NCBI RefSeq assembly: GCF_964340395.1 | Contig: NC_135549.1 | Coordinates: forward strand, 8,501,842 to 8,565,841 | Length of the DNA: 64,000 bases | Source of the DNA: Glandiceps talaboti | Taxonomy: Eukaryota; Hemichordata; Enteropneusta; Spengelidae | Direction: 5' to 3' | Shown here: piece by piece, positions 15,654-27,988 of the stretch | How the letters are laid out: every line of letters begins with the position of its first letter | How positions within the stretch are numbered: position 1 is the stretch's first letter | Translations under genes and position numbers: made by a program | The notes under the pieces: model-generated | What the model was told of the DNA's origin: nothing | What the model saw: only the letters and a program-made list of their open reading frames with translations | Databases searched by the model: none

Positions 15654-18527
15654 CGCTCGCTCGCTCGCTCTTCGTACATGTTCTGAACGTTAACACTTTA
15701 CAACGACACAAATCGATATGTTCATTCATACATTAAAAACCAAAGTACAACGTCTTGATCAGTAAAATTGCAACTTCGCGTTCACTTTTATTCACAGATA
15801 ATTTCAATGCTGTGTCTTCCTGACAAGGCATTCCAACATGTTTTCCTATCTGACACGGGATGCACATTCTGTAACATAACAATACTCAATATTCTAATTT
15901 AGAAAACAGAACGAATGCTTATTATCCTCAGATCGAGTACTTTATGCAACAATAAGAATGCACAGCTTATCTGTGCTTTACGTAAACTCTAAACGCTATG
16001 TATTACTTCTGAAAGCAAAGGCATAGAGTGTTAAAAAACCCTGCTCTAGATCTACTCCCTAGGAAGTCCACAAACCAAGCTCCATCCATATACATATCTG
16101 ATTCTATCACGTAACAAACGAGTGCCCGTGTATTTAGAAATTTATTTCCCATTTCTCTCTCTAACTGTGAATACAGTTGACAGAAATCAAGTTGAAGAGC
16201 ACATTTTATTTCTGGTGGAAGTGATATGTTTCTATTCGAAGATATCAGGACACATAATTATATGATATTCCGTGAGCTACATATATTGGAATTTCACAGA
16301 CTCGAGGCGATTTTTTTATGTGTGATGTGTCGCCAGCGAGAGTAAAATTGAGACCAACTTCGACAATATACTAGTCTTGGTTCATGGTGGAAATTGCGAA
16401 ATCGACAAACAATAACGACGTTTGTGTTGTATTTACTAATGAATAGATATGAAATGCAGTCATATCCTCGATTAATTCTAAGACAACCAACTAAACTGTG
16501 GTGGCTGTCTGAGATTTCTGCTATGGGGGATCTCATAAACACTTGTGCTTTGAGGATCGATTCTTTATTCAGGATTATGTAGCCGGAATTTTGTGTCATG
16601 TCAATAAAGACCTCTGCGTGGCTCCGTACATAGTATGCAATATAATTAAATGTAATGATGCGTCGTCGATAATGTGTCCTAGGTACCGGTAACGTCGCAA
16701 GAAACGTCTGGTACAAACGTTAAACTAAGCTCAAACCAAACTCACCATACTGTATGTATGTTTCGCATTGTGACATTTACAAAACAAATCTCAGGAAACG
16801 AGCCGAATTAATAGCAGGGGGACCTGATGAGAAAATATTTTGGTCAAAGAAAATGTCGCACCCCTTCCCAACAATCTTAAAATATTACACCTCCAACTGA
16901 ACCCAAGAATTTTCGTAGCCCCCTCCCGTGCCGAATGAAGACTATACATAAGTATAAATGTATATGGTATGCCCACCTCATCCCCACACACTTGAGAAAT
17001 GCAATTGTGTCACTGGTACAACAATACACAATTACATAAAATTACATTGACACTCGACGCTACAGTCTATAATAAACTTCTTTATAAATATATGTGGGCT
17101 TTGCAAGAAGGATTATCATGTTCATCTCTAACCTATACTTTGAGATACTAAACCAGCAGCGTTTTCTCTTTGATCTTGTGTAGGTGAAAAGACAGCATCA
17201 TTACGTTGGCTATATCACTATCAGGTATACTAATGTTGCAGAGCAGCAAGATATTTTGCAAATGTACAAGGTGAAAGATGGCTCATGGGTTTACTTTGGT
17301 CCAAACAGTCACAAATCAAGAGCAAAATTTTCACACACACACAGACCATCAAAATTTTCAAGGTCATCCCATCGCACCCCTAATATTTCAGTACCCACCC
17401 GCCGTAAATTCTTCCCGTTCCCTTACTTGTCAATGCGTCGGCAGTTTCCCGCCATGACGATAACAAATGTCACATTTGCTTAGTCAGTACCGTGTGTGTT
17501 TACAGTTTCGACTTTTACCGGACGGATCTTGCATTATCGGCACACATACATTGTACATACAGGTATATTAAGCTATACCTGGGCTACACTATAATAACGC
17601 CTTTCGACAATTAGAAGAATAAAGAACAGTTCTATTAAAATTACAGTCCGCAACATGTCGGCCTCAAGGCAACGGGTACAACATCTCAGTGTAGCTCTAG
17701 TAAACTGATCACAACCGTTAACAATTTATCAACAAACTGAATATAACTTTTATTGATAAACAAACTACTATGGGCGATATACTTGTATTGTTTTAGTATT
17801 CATGTTAAACATAAAAACTGTGGTCAGTTAGTTAGATAAAATTCTATATACACAGAGACGGTAAATCAATGCCTAGTTTGGTGACGGTAACTTAAATGTC
17901 GATGTCTTGGTTTCTGGCTTCCCTTTCCAGAGTCACACTCTAGAAACAGTCTAGCTCTACTGGGTTCATTGTGTGGGAAACGTGATTTATGGTGTAAAAA
18001 TGATGTACCTGTCGAAATTGGTGGATTTGTCTTTCAGATCATTTACATTGGTTTCAAATAAATGACGTGTTTGTTTTTCCGGACACACGATGTTTCGTTA
18101 AATTTTACTCTGTGTCTGTAGCTATATATCTCTCAACCTCTCCATCTATCTTTACAAATATTTCTCTCTCAGTTGCGTAGCTTGATTTCATAATACCAAG
18201 GACAAAATGCACCGGAAAATGAACATTTAATTTGCAACCCTAACTAAAGTTTACCGCCAATTCACCATGCCACTTCTTCACAACGCTTTCAATGCGATGT
18301 TGTCATCCATAAAGTTTGCGATTCAAAGCGGCTGTGTAAAAGTAGCGTTTGCAATAAGTTGACGAAATACGGCGAAATGTTGTTGTAAGTTATATTCAAA
18401 TGGAATAGCTATTGATACTTATACGGTTGCCAAAACTATGAACATCTCTGATATTTTACTCACCTAAAGCCTCTCCAAATAATAGAATCACACACAATAC
18501 TAAAAACATCATCTCCTTGATTGGCAT
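13649..18527 (-). CDS. Gene C: 5' end of a third giant cadherin paralogue (exons 1-2 only seen)
   Basis: Exons 18527-18464 and 13830-13649 join in phase (64 + 182 bp, 82 codons) and are paralogous to exons 1-2 of gene B. Exon 1 gives a signal peptide beginning MPIKEMM and exon 2 the N-terminal part of the first cadherin-like repeat. Both splice donors and the acceptor are intact. The exon 1-2 spacing (4.6 kb) mirrors gene B (4.9 kb). No equivalent of gene B exon 3 could be found in the 13.6 kb down to the left edge, whereas in gene B it lies only 1.2 kb further on. Either intron 2 is very long, or this is a partial duplicate. Mostly synonymous differences from gene B in exon 2 favour a functional gene. 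Confidence 0.7.
15010..15180 (-). other. Conserved non-coding block in gene C intron 1
   Basis: About 160 bases are clearly similar to 50475-50635 in intron 1 of gene B (shared GGAGGGGAGC, ATCAAAGTTCAC, CAAGAGTG and CATCTCTTT words). No open frame. Could be a retained enhancer or simply residual duplication homology. Confidence 0.55.
15561..15670. repeat. (AC)n(CT)n(GCTC)n compound microsatellite
   Basis: Three adjacent simple repeats in gene C intron 1. Confidence 0.96.
18464..18527 (-). CDS. Gene C exon 1: signal peptide
   Basis: ATG at 18527-18525; MPIKEMMFLVLCVILLFGEA then LG; same length (64 bp), start context and GTGAGT donor as gene B exon 1. Confidence 0.85.
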
Positions 18528-18680
18528 CTTGAATCTTAAATCATATTCGATCCAAACGATCAACACTCAGAATGTCACGGACTGTCTAAAAGTTAAACTT
18601 CTTGCTGTACACTGAACTTTCCTGTCAGGATGTTACTGCTGATGAACACAAAAGTTGGAACTTATTGCGTTTTCAATACT

Positions 18681-18830
18681 TTCAAGGTTTGTGGTGACGT
18701 CTTTGTGATTATATGCTCGTTGTATTTTAATGCGGCTATACCAAGGCTTGACACAATACGATACGTGCATGTGAAAAGGGCGTTCCATCATTTTGCGTAT
18801 GATTAGGGGGGTACTCTCAGTACAGATAGG
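18681..18830 (-). promoter_or_regulatory. Probable gene C promoter region, conserved with gene B
   Basis: Contains GTGGTGACGTCTTTGTGA (about 18691-18708) and GTACTCTCAGTACAGA (about 18811-18826), matching the gene B blocks. A TATA-like GGTATAGC on the minus strand lies near 18735-18742. Weaker similarity to gene B continues to about 19110. Confidence 0.45.
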
Positions 18831-19655
18831 AATGTTGCAAAAGGGGCTTAGACACTAATATGCACTGTAAAGTGAGTTCATTCTAGTACTTTGCTCAACC
18901 CATTATCAATATATTATCAAACACAGTGGAATAGGAGTTACACCCCCGACGCTTAAAGGTGATTTCGATTTCCATGGATCCCCGAACGGTCATTAATCTA
19001 TGTCTCCCATTGTTTGCATTGACAAGAAAGGTGCGGACACATTGTCCTCTGTTCTTTTGTGATCGGTACTGCTTTACAAATCTGTTAATAACAAAGGTGT
19101 ATAGCGGCGTCAGATTTGGATTACAAGTAGGGTTTATTATATCAGCAGCTAGACGACAGAATCGAGTTGATTTAAAGGTGTACAGTTTTAAACGTTTTAT
19201 GAGTAATTCGTGAAATAAACATAGAAATTATACCAAATGTCACGAGTCAAGACGAGTGATGAGAATATACATTAATCTATCCCGTGTATGTGTTTGATGT
19301 ATTTTTGACTAAACACAATAATTTCATTTGTGTGTATACGTACACACTAAGCAATTTCTACGTTGACAATAATTCCTAATTCCAATGCTCTGTGAGTATT
19401 CTTGTAATATAGGCTCTTATAACCTTTGTTTGATAGTGAAATCAAATAAACCAGGGTCCTGCAAACGAAAACACATCAACAAGACATTTCGGTAATAATT
19501 TGTTCAAAGACAGGTGTTCGATCGACTTCAGTGACAAACTTGATGTTAGAGTGACAAGACCTTTCGTCACAAACAAGACATGATTTAACAAAACAAGGGG
19601 ATTTTGGAAGCTATTATTAGGGGGCGCACACCACATAGTCATGGGCAAGAGCAAG

Positions 19656-19690
19656 AGACAGACAGAAAGACAAAGACAGACAGACAGACA

Positions 19691-19766
<76 letters not shown>

Positions 19767-19796
19767 GGCAAGCAGGCGGGCAGGCAGGCAGAGAGG
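19656..19796. repeat. (CAGA)n/(CAGG)n array
   Basis: Tetranucleotide array in the B-C intergenic space, about 1.1 kb upstream of the gene C ATG. Confidence 0.95.
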
Positions 19797-20443
19797 TAGA
19801 CCTGTCAGCTATATATAATTATATAGACATAGATAGTTGTTTGCTGTATGGTTATAGCTGTATGGAAAATACTGCAACGTTTCAAAATTATAAAGTGCAC
19901 ATCCTGACAGGAAATCACTTCAAAATGGCATTAAACTATTGTCGTTTAATTTGTTGCTTGCAATATTATGTATGTAAGTATTCTAAGATAAAATAAACAG
20001 CATATATTATTTATAACTCAACTTTCTCATGATTCTTCTTTTTTGAAGATGGGCAGACGTACTAAATATCTTTGGTAGAGATGAAAGCTCTGGATAACGA
20101 TTATTACATTTTGGAATGCAAAGTATATAACAATACATACAAACTCGGCTTTATTTCAATTTATATAACAATACATACCGGCTTTATTTCAAGTTCCCTT
20201 CCTATGTGCGCCATAAAACCAAGGATGTTGCTTAACTAAGTAAACAATCATATGATGCGTAGATGTGCATTTCAAGAAACTTAATTTGACATTTCACCCA
20301 TTATGGAAATAAAATACAGTAACTGTTCCAAAGTGTTGAAAACAAAATTGTTACTGTTCTATAATTTTTTTTTTTAATCTGAATGTATCCGGAAAACACA
20401 AAGCCTGAAGTCGAAGGAAATGGCATCATTAGTCAAACGAGAA

Positions 20444-20943
20444 TAACATCAGCAGTAAAGTTATGACATCAGTAGTAAAAGGGTATGACATCAACAATAA
20501 GTTCTTACATCAGCAGTAAACAGCCTGGGGTGACATCACTAGTAAAAGGGTATGACATCAACAATAAAGTTATAACATCAGCAGTAAACTGTGGTGACAT
20601 CACTAGTCAAGTTATGACATCAGCAGTAAACAGGGGTGACATCGGCAGTCAAGTTATGACATCAGCAATACACAGGGGTGACGTCACTATTAAAAGGGTA
20701 TGACATCAGCAATAAAGTTATGACATCAGCAGTAAACTGGGGTGACATCACTAGTAAAATTATGACATCATCAATAAACAGGGGTGACATCGGCAGTAAA
20801 CAGGGGTGGCATCTGCAGTCAATTTATGACATCATCAATAAACAGTGGTGACATGACTAGTAAAAGGGTATGACATCAGCAGGAAAATTATGACATCAAT
20901 GGTAAAAGGATGTGGCATCAGTAGTAAAAGAGAAATGACATCG
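20444..20943. repeat. Minisatellite of TGACATCA-containing units
   Basis: About 24 imperfect units of 17-25 bp, typically TTATGACATCAGCAGTAAA or GGGGTGACATCACTAGTAAA. One unit (20681-20688) has the palindrome TGACGTCA. Lies about 220 bases beyond the gene B stop, in the B-C intergenic space. Confidence 0.92.
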
Positions 20944-21166
20944 GTTCGACCAATCAAAGGACTTCAAATGGTGTCCAAATATGACTATTAACATAAATAG
21001 GAAAGCTGGAAGAAAATAGAAGCTTAATATTCACAAAACTTACAATGATAGTGTCCGTGGTACTAATCATACTTGACTATCTATAAAGTGTCATTTCTGA
21101 AATCCTATTCATCATACTGTTCGTTGAGATCACATTCACAAGATGACGGTATTATCGAATTTCTCA

Positions 21167-21315
21167 TTAGTTCTGAGGGTTGCCATAACGACGAGATTTC
21201 CTCTCGGCTAATCTGTCTTTCAGGTCTTGCTCAGCCCGGGCCTTGTCAGCACCTTGTACCTGTTTGAGGTGGACTTTATCAGCTTCATGTTGCTTTTTTA
21301 TCTTCTCAACATCAT
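21167..21315 (-). CDS. Gene B exon 29: C-terminal charged helix and stop
   Basis: Residues 3827-3875 plus TAA. Reads [20 protein letters not shown] then [20 protein letters not shown], ending NPQN; strongly charged, heptad-like, probably helical or coiled coil. Four base differences from the gene A exon over 149 bp. Confidence 0.88.
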
Positions 21316-24300
21316 CTATCAAAATGAATGTTGTACAGTGCCTGATTAAGCATTACTGTGATGTTATCGACAATCATTGTGAGAGATGATTTTATATTAC
21401 AATACAGATAATAGACCAATCGAAAACCAGTAATATCAATTACATCTTTTTACGACCTGACATTGCCACTAATAAACCCTCTTCTGGTAAATCTAGACAC
21501 AGACGTATTGGTAAATCCTGTCAAGTCAAATCCCCAAAAAACTCTAAAAATTAAACTGAACCCATGTAATAACATTTCTTATAAAAATAATAGTGAATGA
21601 TAAACGTAATGTTGTTCTCTAATACACGTAGCATGTAACAAGGTGGCGTGGTGTGCAATCATGCATGCCATTGAAGCTTCCTATATTTCCAGTGTATACG
21701 TAAACTTATATACTACAAGTTACGATGGAGCACAGCCTATGACCATGCCTGTCAAATATACTGAAATACAATGTACGTATATCAAGAGTATGGTATTTAA
21801 TACTCGTCAAAGTATATCATTGTGTCAAACAAGAGCAAATACAATAGTACATACACAACTATGCATGGGTTATTTTACATCAAGTATGTCGTTAGATCAT
21901 TTTTTGTAATTAGGTCATATGCAAGAGAAAGAGTTTACGTCGGCTTAGGGGTTGCGGGACATTCACTAAAATCAAAGATTGTAGATTTTTTTAAAGGGTC
22001 ACAAATATTCAAGGATCATATGCATTAACATTTAGCGTGTTCAGTTATATAAGATGAAACGAGAATATTGTCCAGTTGGCTGTGGGGATTTTATTTCGAT
22101 GTATGAGATGATATAACTCAATGGTATAGCAATCTTCAAGTTATTCACTGACATTGGGCAGCTTGCCGTCACCTGTAAAAATATAAGTAGGAAACCAATA
22201 GCTTCAGGCAGTGTCGTAGATATTTCATAAGTATACTTGTTCTTGTTGATGAATTATCGACGAAATTGTAACCGTCGCTACACTGTCGGTATGTTGAAAT
22301 TCGTAGGAATCACATTACTTCTATTAACAGCGGCTAATCTAAGACTTGTAACAAGGTGACATGGTATGCAAGATCTTTTTACTAAAAACACTGACAGTCA
22401 TCCGGTTACAAATGTTGTGTTTACAATGTATCACTTGCTAATACTTGCTAAGAAATTTTTGAATTTGAGAACGCACTAAGGGTTTAAAATCAACGATAAA
22501 TGACCATTTGTTATATTTTATGTTCCCTATCTTTATTCATTTAACGGAATAGCCCTCCCCAAATGTGCCTCAGTGTTTTTATCTACAATCCACATTCGTG
22601 AAATCTCTGGACCTTCTCATTACTTCGAATACAACCAAACGCAACTTCACGACTTGCCATAGTGTTTGTAGCTTACAATTAATGACATCCCTTGGGGAAC
22701 AGTGTGTAAAGCGGTGTAGATTTGTATTATTAGTGCAGGGATTTAGATAAGCCCGTGACACGCAGCTTAATTTAATAGGCCGTAACAGTGATTCATTTGG
22801 CAGAGAAGATAGCTTCCTTTCGACAGCCAGCAGTCTACACCGTGAGAAAAATTAAAGAATTGGACTATCACCTTGGACTCCATCGCCTCTTGTTTTACCA
22901 GCCAAATTCTTGAATTTGCTTGCAGCACTATCACCTCCCACCTAAAGGAGAAAAAGTGTTCATAAAAGATGTTCTGTAATGATCGACCATAAGATAAAAT
23001 GAACTGTTTTTATCTAGAACATCAAATAATTTGTGTTTTTATGATATCCACATGAAAGACCGGTGAGTTTAAATGATTATCTAACTTCGATCGATTGTTA
23101 TTTAACGAAAACAAACTGGTAAATGATTTTAGGAAGTGACGATGAGAGCGAGTGATGGAAAGACGTAAATCAAGGTTACATTCAAGTATTATTTAATAAA
23201 ATTAACACTGCCATATGCCATCTTAGAAAATTCTGTTTATTTGATACAGGTGCTTGTCTCATCTGTGATTTATACTAGAATACTTACAACAGTCGTTCCG
23301 GCTTTCCCTTTAATGGGTAAATCTTCTCTGTGGTATTCTTTGTACACTGTAAGATACAAGAGATTATACAATATTTCAAAATATCCAGTAAGTAAATGAT
23401 GTTTATAGATATAACAGTGGAATCATATACACGTTTTTGTCAGAAGACGAAAACTTCACCCATCCTAGCCTACTTTAATATATATTAGCAATGTATTCAA
23501 ACCTTTGCTGTGCCCTACAAATATGCATGATGATGTATCTATTGGTCAAACCATCACTTTCTCATTTTTTGAAGTTTCCATGGCTATCATATGTAATCAC
23601 GATACCAAACTGGACAGTGATAAATGTTTCTTGTCACATGAGTTGGTTAAGGTTGCGTTGGACACATTGCTTACCGTTATCTCCCCACCCATGTCGATTA
23701 GACGGTGGCTCTTCCTTTGGTGGTGGTTTTGGTTTACTTCGGCAGCAATTCTTGATTGCTAGCACGATTCTAGACCAACAGTTACCACAGCAACCACAAC
23801 GATATCCATATCCATCTCCAGACCAACAGTTACCACAGCAACCACGACGATATCCATATCCGTCTCCAGAACATACCCTATTATGCCGGATTAAAGAATA
23901 AGTCTCCTTATATTGTGTTACATTATTCCGTATCATTACACTCTTTGTCATGTCAAAAAGGTTTAGAAATTGGGTGTTTGAGATACACAAAATGTTTTCA
24001 AAGTCGAGGTTTGCTAATTGTACGGTGAAGTTTACAATCAAGGACAATCTCGGGTAATATATATATATCAATACATAACACACCGCTCAATTAAACCATT
24101 CAGTGGTTGGTAACGTAGTAATGTACCGTAGTATAGACTAGTTTCCATAGTGACCTAAATTGGTATACCATGGACACTAGTGGTTTTTGCGTTGGCACTA
24201 CAGCCCTTTATTTTTGATAGCACAGGACCCCTGCATTTAATGTTATCGTATAGTGTCAAGATTTTGCGTTGGCACTGCACAAAGGAAGAATGTACGTTCG

Positions 24301-27180
24301 AGGTCATTGATTTATATATAGAAGTCCGACAGTGTCATGTGTCAATCATGGTACGGCGGCGGCGGTTGTGGTGGTGGTGGGGGTGGGGGTGGTGGTGGTG
24401 AAGACGACGACGACATTACACCAAATGTGTCATGTCACTGACAATCATCACATCAATGGCCAATACGTCCACAAACTAGGACGCATGTTTAATACTTATT
24501 TGATAATTTCAAACTTAGATTAAACTAAATGCCAAAAACAAAAACACAGCCGATCGATCAATTCCAGTTTGACTTACCCTATTCCAGAGCTACAGCAACA
24601 ACGGTACAGCAACGCACACAAACCAATAAGAGTAAGAAGACCAAGAAGTGACAACACAGCTATTGTTGCAATACCCCCTGCAGAGGTCCAGAATGTATCC
24701 ACATCTTTTGTGTATTTCTCAACGAATACAGCAGGATAGTCGGAAGAACCTGAAAGGAATGTTGTACATTCGTATACTATGGTCGGAATAATACGCACAT
24801 AATAAACTGACTTTGGTCACCGAAAGACACTTCCACTGTACATAATAAAATGTTTGCTCATCCCCCGCCCCACCCCACCTCTATGTAAATTTAAAGAATA
24901 TGAAATATTTTAGAAATGCTTACTGGACAATGAAGCAGATGGTGTTCCTACGTCATCTGATGCAAAGACTGAGTAGAGGTACTGCTGAGCGATGAAGTTC
25001 TTTGAGTTCGTCAATCCTGATTCCACATCTGTTTTGTCATCAGCAACGCCATAGATCCACGCTACGACACTGTAAACCACAAAAAAAACCGCACAGATTC
25101 AAATATATATAATGATGAAACGAATGTTTGAACAGCTTTGTTAAACTTCAGGCCACTATTCTCATAGTTCGAAAGTTGATTATCAAATATTAATATACAT
25201 TGAAACATTTGTTTCCGTTGATAATAAGTCAGAGGTATTATTTCAAATACGCGGCTTTTACACCCTAAACTTAGTCTAATGAAATCCAAGATGTCTCATA
25301 AATTGAAGGAGAAAATGAATATCAAATCAACTTTCGGGGAAAATCGCCGAGAAATTAGACTTAACACGGTACCTTGTGGATTGCAAGAGCCTTCTCACTG
25401 CTGTAGTTACAAAATCACCCATGACTGTTACATGAGAAAGTCCAATGCGACCAGTTGGGTAATCAGCAAGAATGATGTTAGTCAGTGGTTCGAGAAATTC
25501 ATCTAGATTATCTGTTATGTCCTCCTTGGTACGACCAGTGATGTGAATACCGATTAAGTTAAGGTATGGATCGAATGTGTCTATTCGACAATTGATGGCT
25601 GTTGAGGTTAGTGGCGGGTTGCCCATATCTGTACCAGTTGCTGTAAATGTATACTTTGTAAATACAGTTGGTCGAGCGCCAACGTCCAAACTAACATCGC
25701 CGGTTCTTAAATTGACAGCAAATGTATTTGTCGAATCTTGGATGTTGAACTGGACATCTGACGCTTCGTCAGCATCAGTGGCAGAAAGACGGATTATTGG
25801 TTCACCTAACAAGTTCAAATAAGACATTTCTCCACTATAGAAAGATGGACTAAAGACCGGTTCGTTGTCATTAACGTCAACTATTTGGACAGTGACCATA
25901 GTGGAAGTAGTCAATGGAGGCGATCCAGCATCACTTGCAAAAACTGTAAGCTCTATTTCTCGATGCTGTTCACTATCAAGTTCTTCCCTCACACTTATTA
26001 TACCCGTAGCAGAATTTATAGCAAAGTACTTGTTTGCTGTAGGTCCATTGTCATCTAAGGCCGCTGATAAGGAATAAGTGATAACACTGCCTTCTCCAGC
26101 ATCATCATCCTCTGCAGAGACATGTATAACAGTCGTACCGAGTAGACTATCTTCGCGTACGCTACTAGAATAAGGCGCTTGGTTCAGGAAAAGAGGGGCA
26201 TTGTCATTTTGATCAATGAGCTGGATCAAAAGAACATTGTACGATTCGTCACCATTACCTTTGGTAATATGTACCACAAAGTTGTACTGGGGATATGTTT
26301 CATAATCAAGTTCGCCTGACTCAGCGACCAATGTACCAGTTACTGGTTCCAGATAGAAATGTTCCGCATACTGTCCTTCAACTATATCATAGACAAATTT
26401 ATTACCACCACATATATCAGCGTCAAAGTCGTCGCAATCAAGAGTATCGATTACCGTACCACTTGGGATATTTTCTTGCACATACAAAATTACATCAGCT
26501 TCGACCATGGGTACCCCTTCCAACGGTTCAATGACATTTATGTTTGCCGTACACTCATCATACAAAATGGTCGGATTTCCGTCATCTTCAATACGAATGA
26601 CAAAGGAATAACTTGGACGTACTGCCCGGTTAAGAGTACCAGTCAAGTAAATGTTGCCGTTCTCTGCGTCTATATTCCAAGATCCTGCAATAAAATCAGT
26701 CAACAGTGGCGTTATTTCAAGAAAATGTACTCCCAGAAAAAAAAAAGGCTGTCAACTGCAATCAAAAACTTTTCCCTCTTCGACATCACGTGTTTACCAT
26801 ATGTTGAAGGACATCAACAACTTTGATAGTATACGTAGATATGCCAAAGACTAAAGAGACCTGTGTTAATAATGTCATGAAACATATACTTAACGAAATG
26901 CACATATACATGTCACGATATCGTTGTCGGGTAAACGGCGTCTACTTTACATGTTAATATACAGCTTGTAATTGCATAACAATTGCTGAAGACATTCTTC
27001 CACCATGTAGCTTTGTGGAGTTGAAGTGGGCGACTGCGAATAATACCTAGTTACACTACTATGAGGTGTGACATAAACATACATGGCCACTTTCCTAAAT
27101 GGCTAAGTATGCAGAAAATATATTTGTTTAAGTATTATTTTGAATTTACTCAGTTCTCATATTTTAGACGTACATGTATG

Positions 27181-27233
<53 letters not shown>

Positions 27234-27915
27234 TATGCATGTTTACATGGACTGCAGTAGTTGGTCGTCAGATGTTTACAAAATCATTGATAGTATTGAT
27301 GAGTCAAAGTCTTTTTGATGTTGATATTACAGTAATTAAAGAAAAACATTGAAGAAAGGTGGGCTGTACGCTAAATTTAAGCTGCAATGTAAAAAACTAG
27401 AAAAGTACACGAGTGTGAACTTAAGTCGTTCTCAGCTCAAAGGTCATTATTGGCCAAGTTTCCTGTAGGCATATTGCCATTACGTATTGCGTTTTAGGCA
27501 CGAGTTGGTGAATGATGGAACTTGTATAGATTTTGTAATTCAAATGTTACAGAAGATGAATGTCAGTTTTTGATTAAATGAGTTTAACATCACGACTTCA
27601 GAGAACAATATCTGAGTGCCATTCTTAATAACCTACAGGCTATAACACAAGAAGAAAAACTAATATACTTTTTCTCCGGACCAGTATTAAAGACCACTTG
27701 CAAAATTCATAGAAAATATATTTTTTATACGAAGAGAGCTATTGTTTGTTTAAAGTGATTTGCTCTGCCAGTTTATACCTGTATTAGTATCGGTTGTACT
27801 CTCAGCCTACTGTAATTATAATGTGTTTTTTAATTGGTGACATAAGTCCATTGGGCTGGGCAGCTCCTTCAGTTGCCAGCCACAATAACAAATAAACTAC
27901 TACTACTACAGTGTA

Positions 27916-27988
<73 letters not shown>

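Larger units (their letters stand above)
13831..18463 (-). other. Intron 1 of gene C (4.6 kb)
   Basis: Contains the conserved block 15010-15180 and a compound (AC)n(CT)n(GCTC)n microsatellite at 15561-15670. A 140-codon minus frame at 16294-16716 has no recognisable family and is probably chance. Confidence 0.7.
18528..21166. other. Gene B to gene C intergenic region
   Basis: Holds the gene C upstream blocks, the (CAGA)n array, two short direct repeats ending GGCTTTATTTCAA (20147-20159 and 20180-20192; each contains TTTATT, that is AATAAA on the minus strand, a candidate gene B polyadenylation signal) and the TGACATCA minisatellite. Confidence 0.6.

Noticed and set aside
16294-16716. 140-codon minus-strand frame in gene C intron 1
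   Set aside because: No recognisable domain, no paralogous counterpart in gene B intron 1, no fitting splice partner; chance frame.
20444-20943. CRISPR-like array
   Set aside because: Repeats are imperfect, spacers absent or similar, and the sequence is eukaryotic; a minisatellite.
24332-24523. Plus frame with Trp/Val/Gly run
   Set aside because: Translation of a GGT-rich simple repeat.
25327-26703. Taking the whole open frame as one exon with its own start codon
   Set aside because: The 5' and 3' ends run into introns; splice sites at 26685 and 25372 give exact agreement with gene A (1,312 bp).
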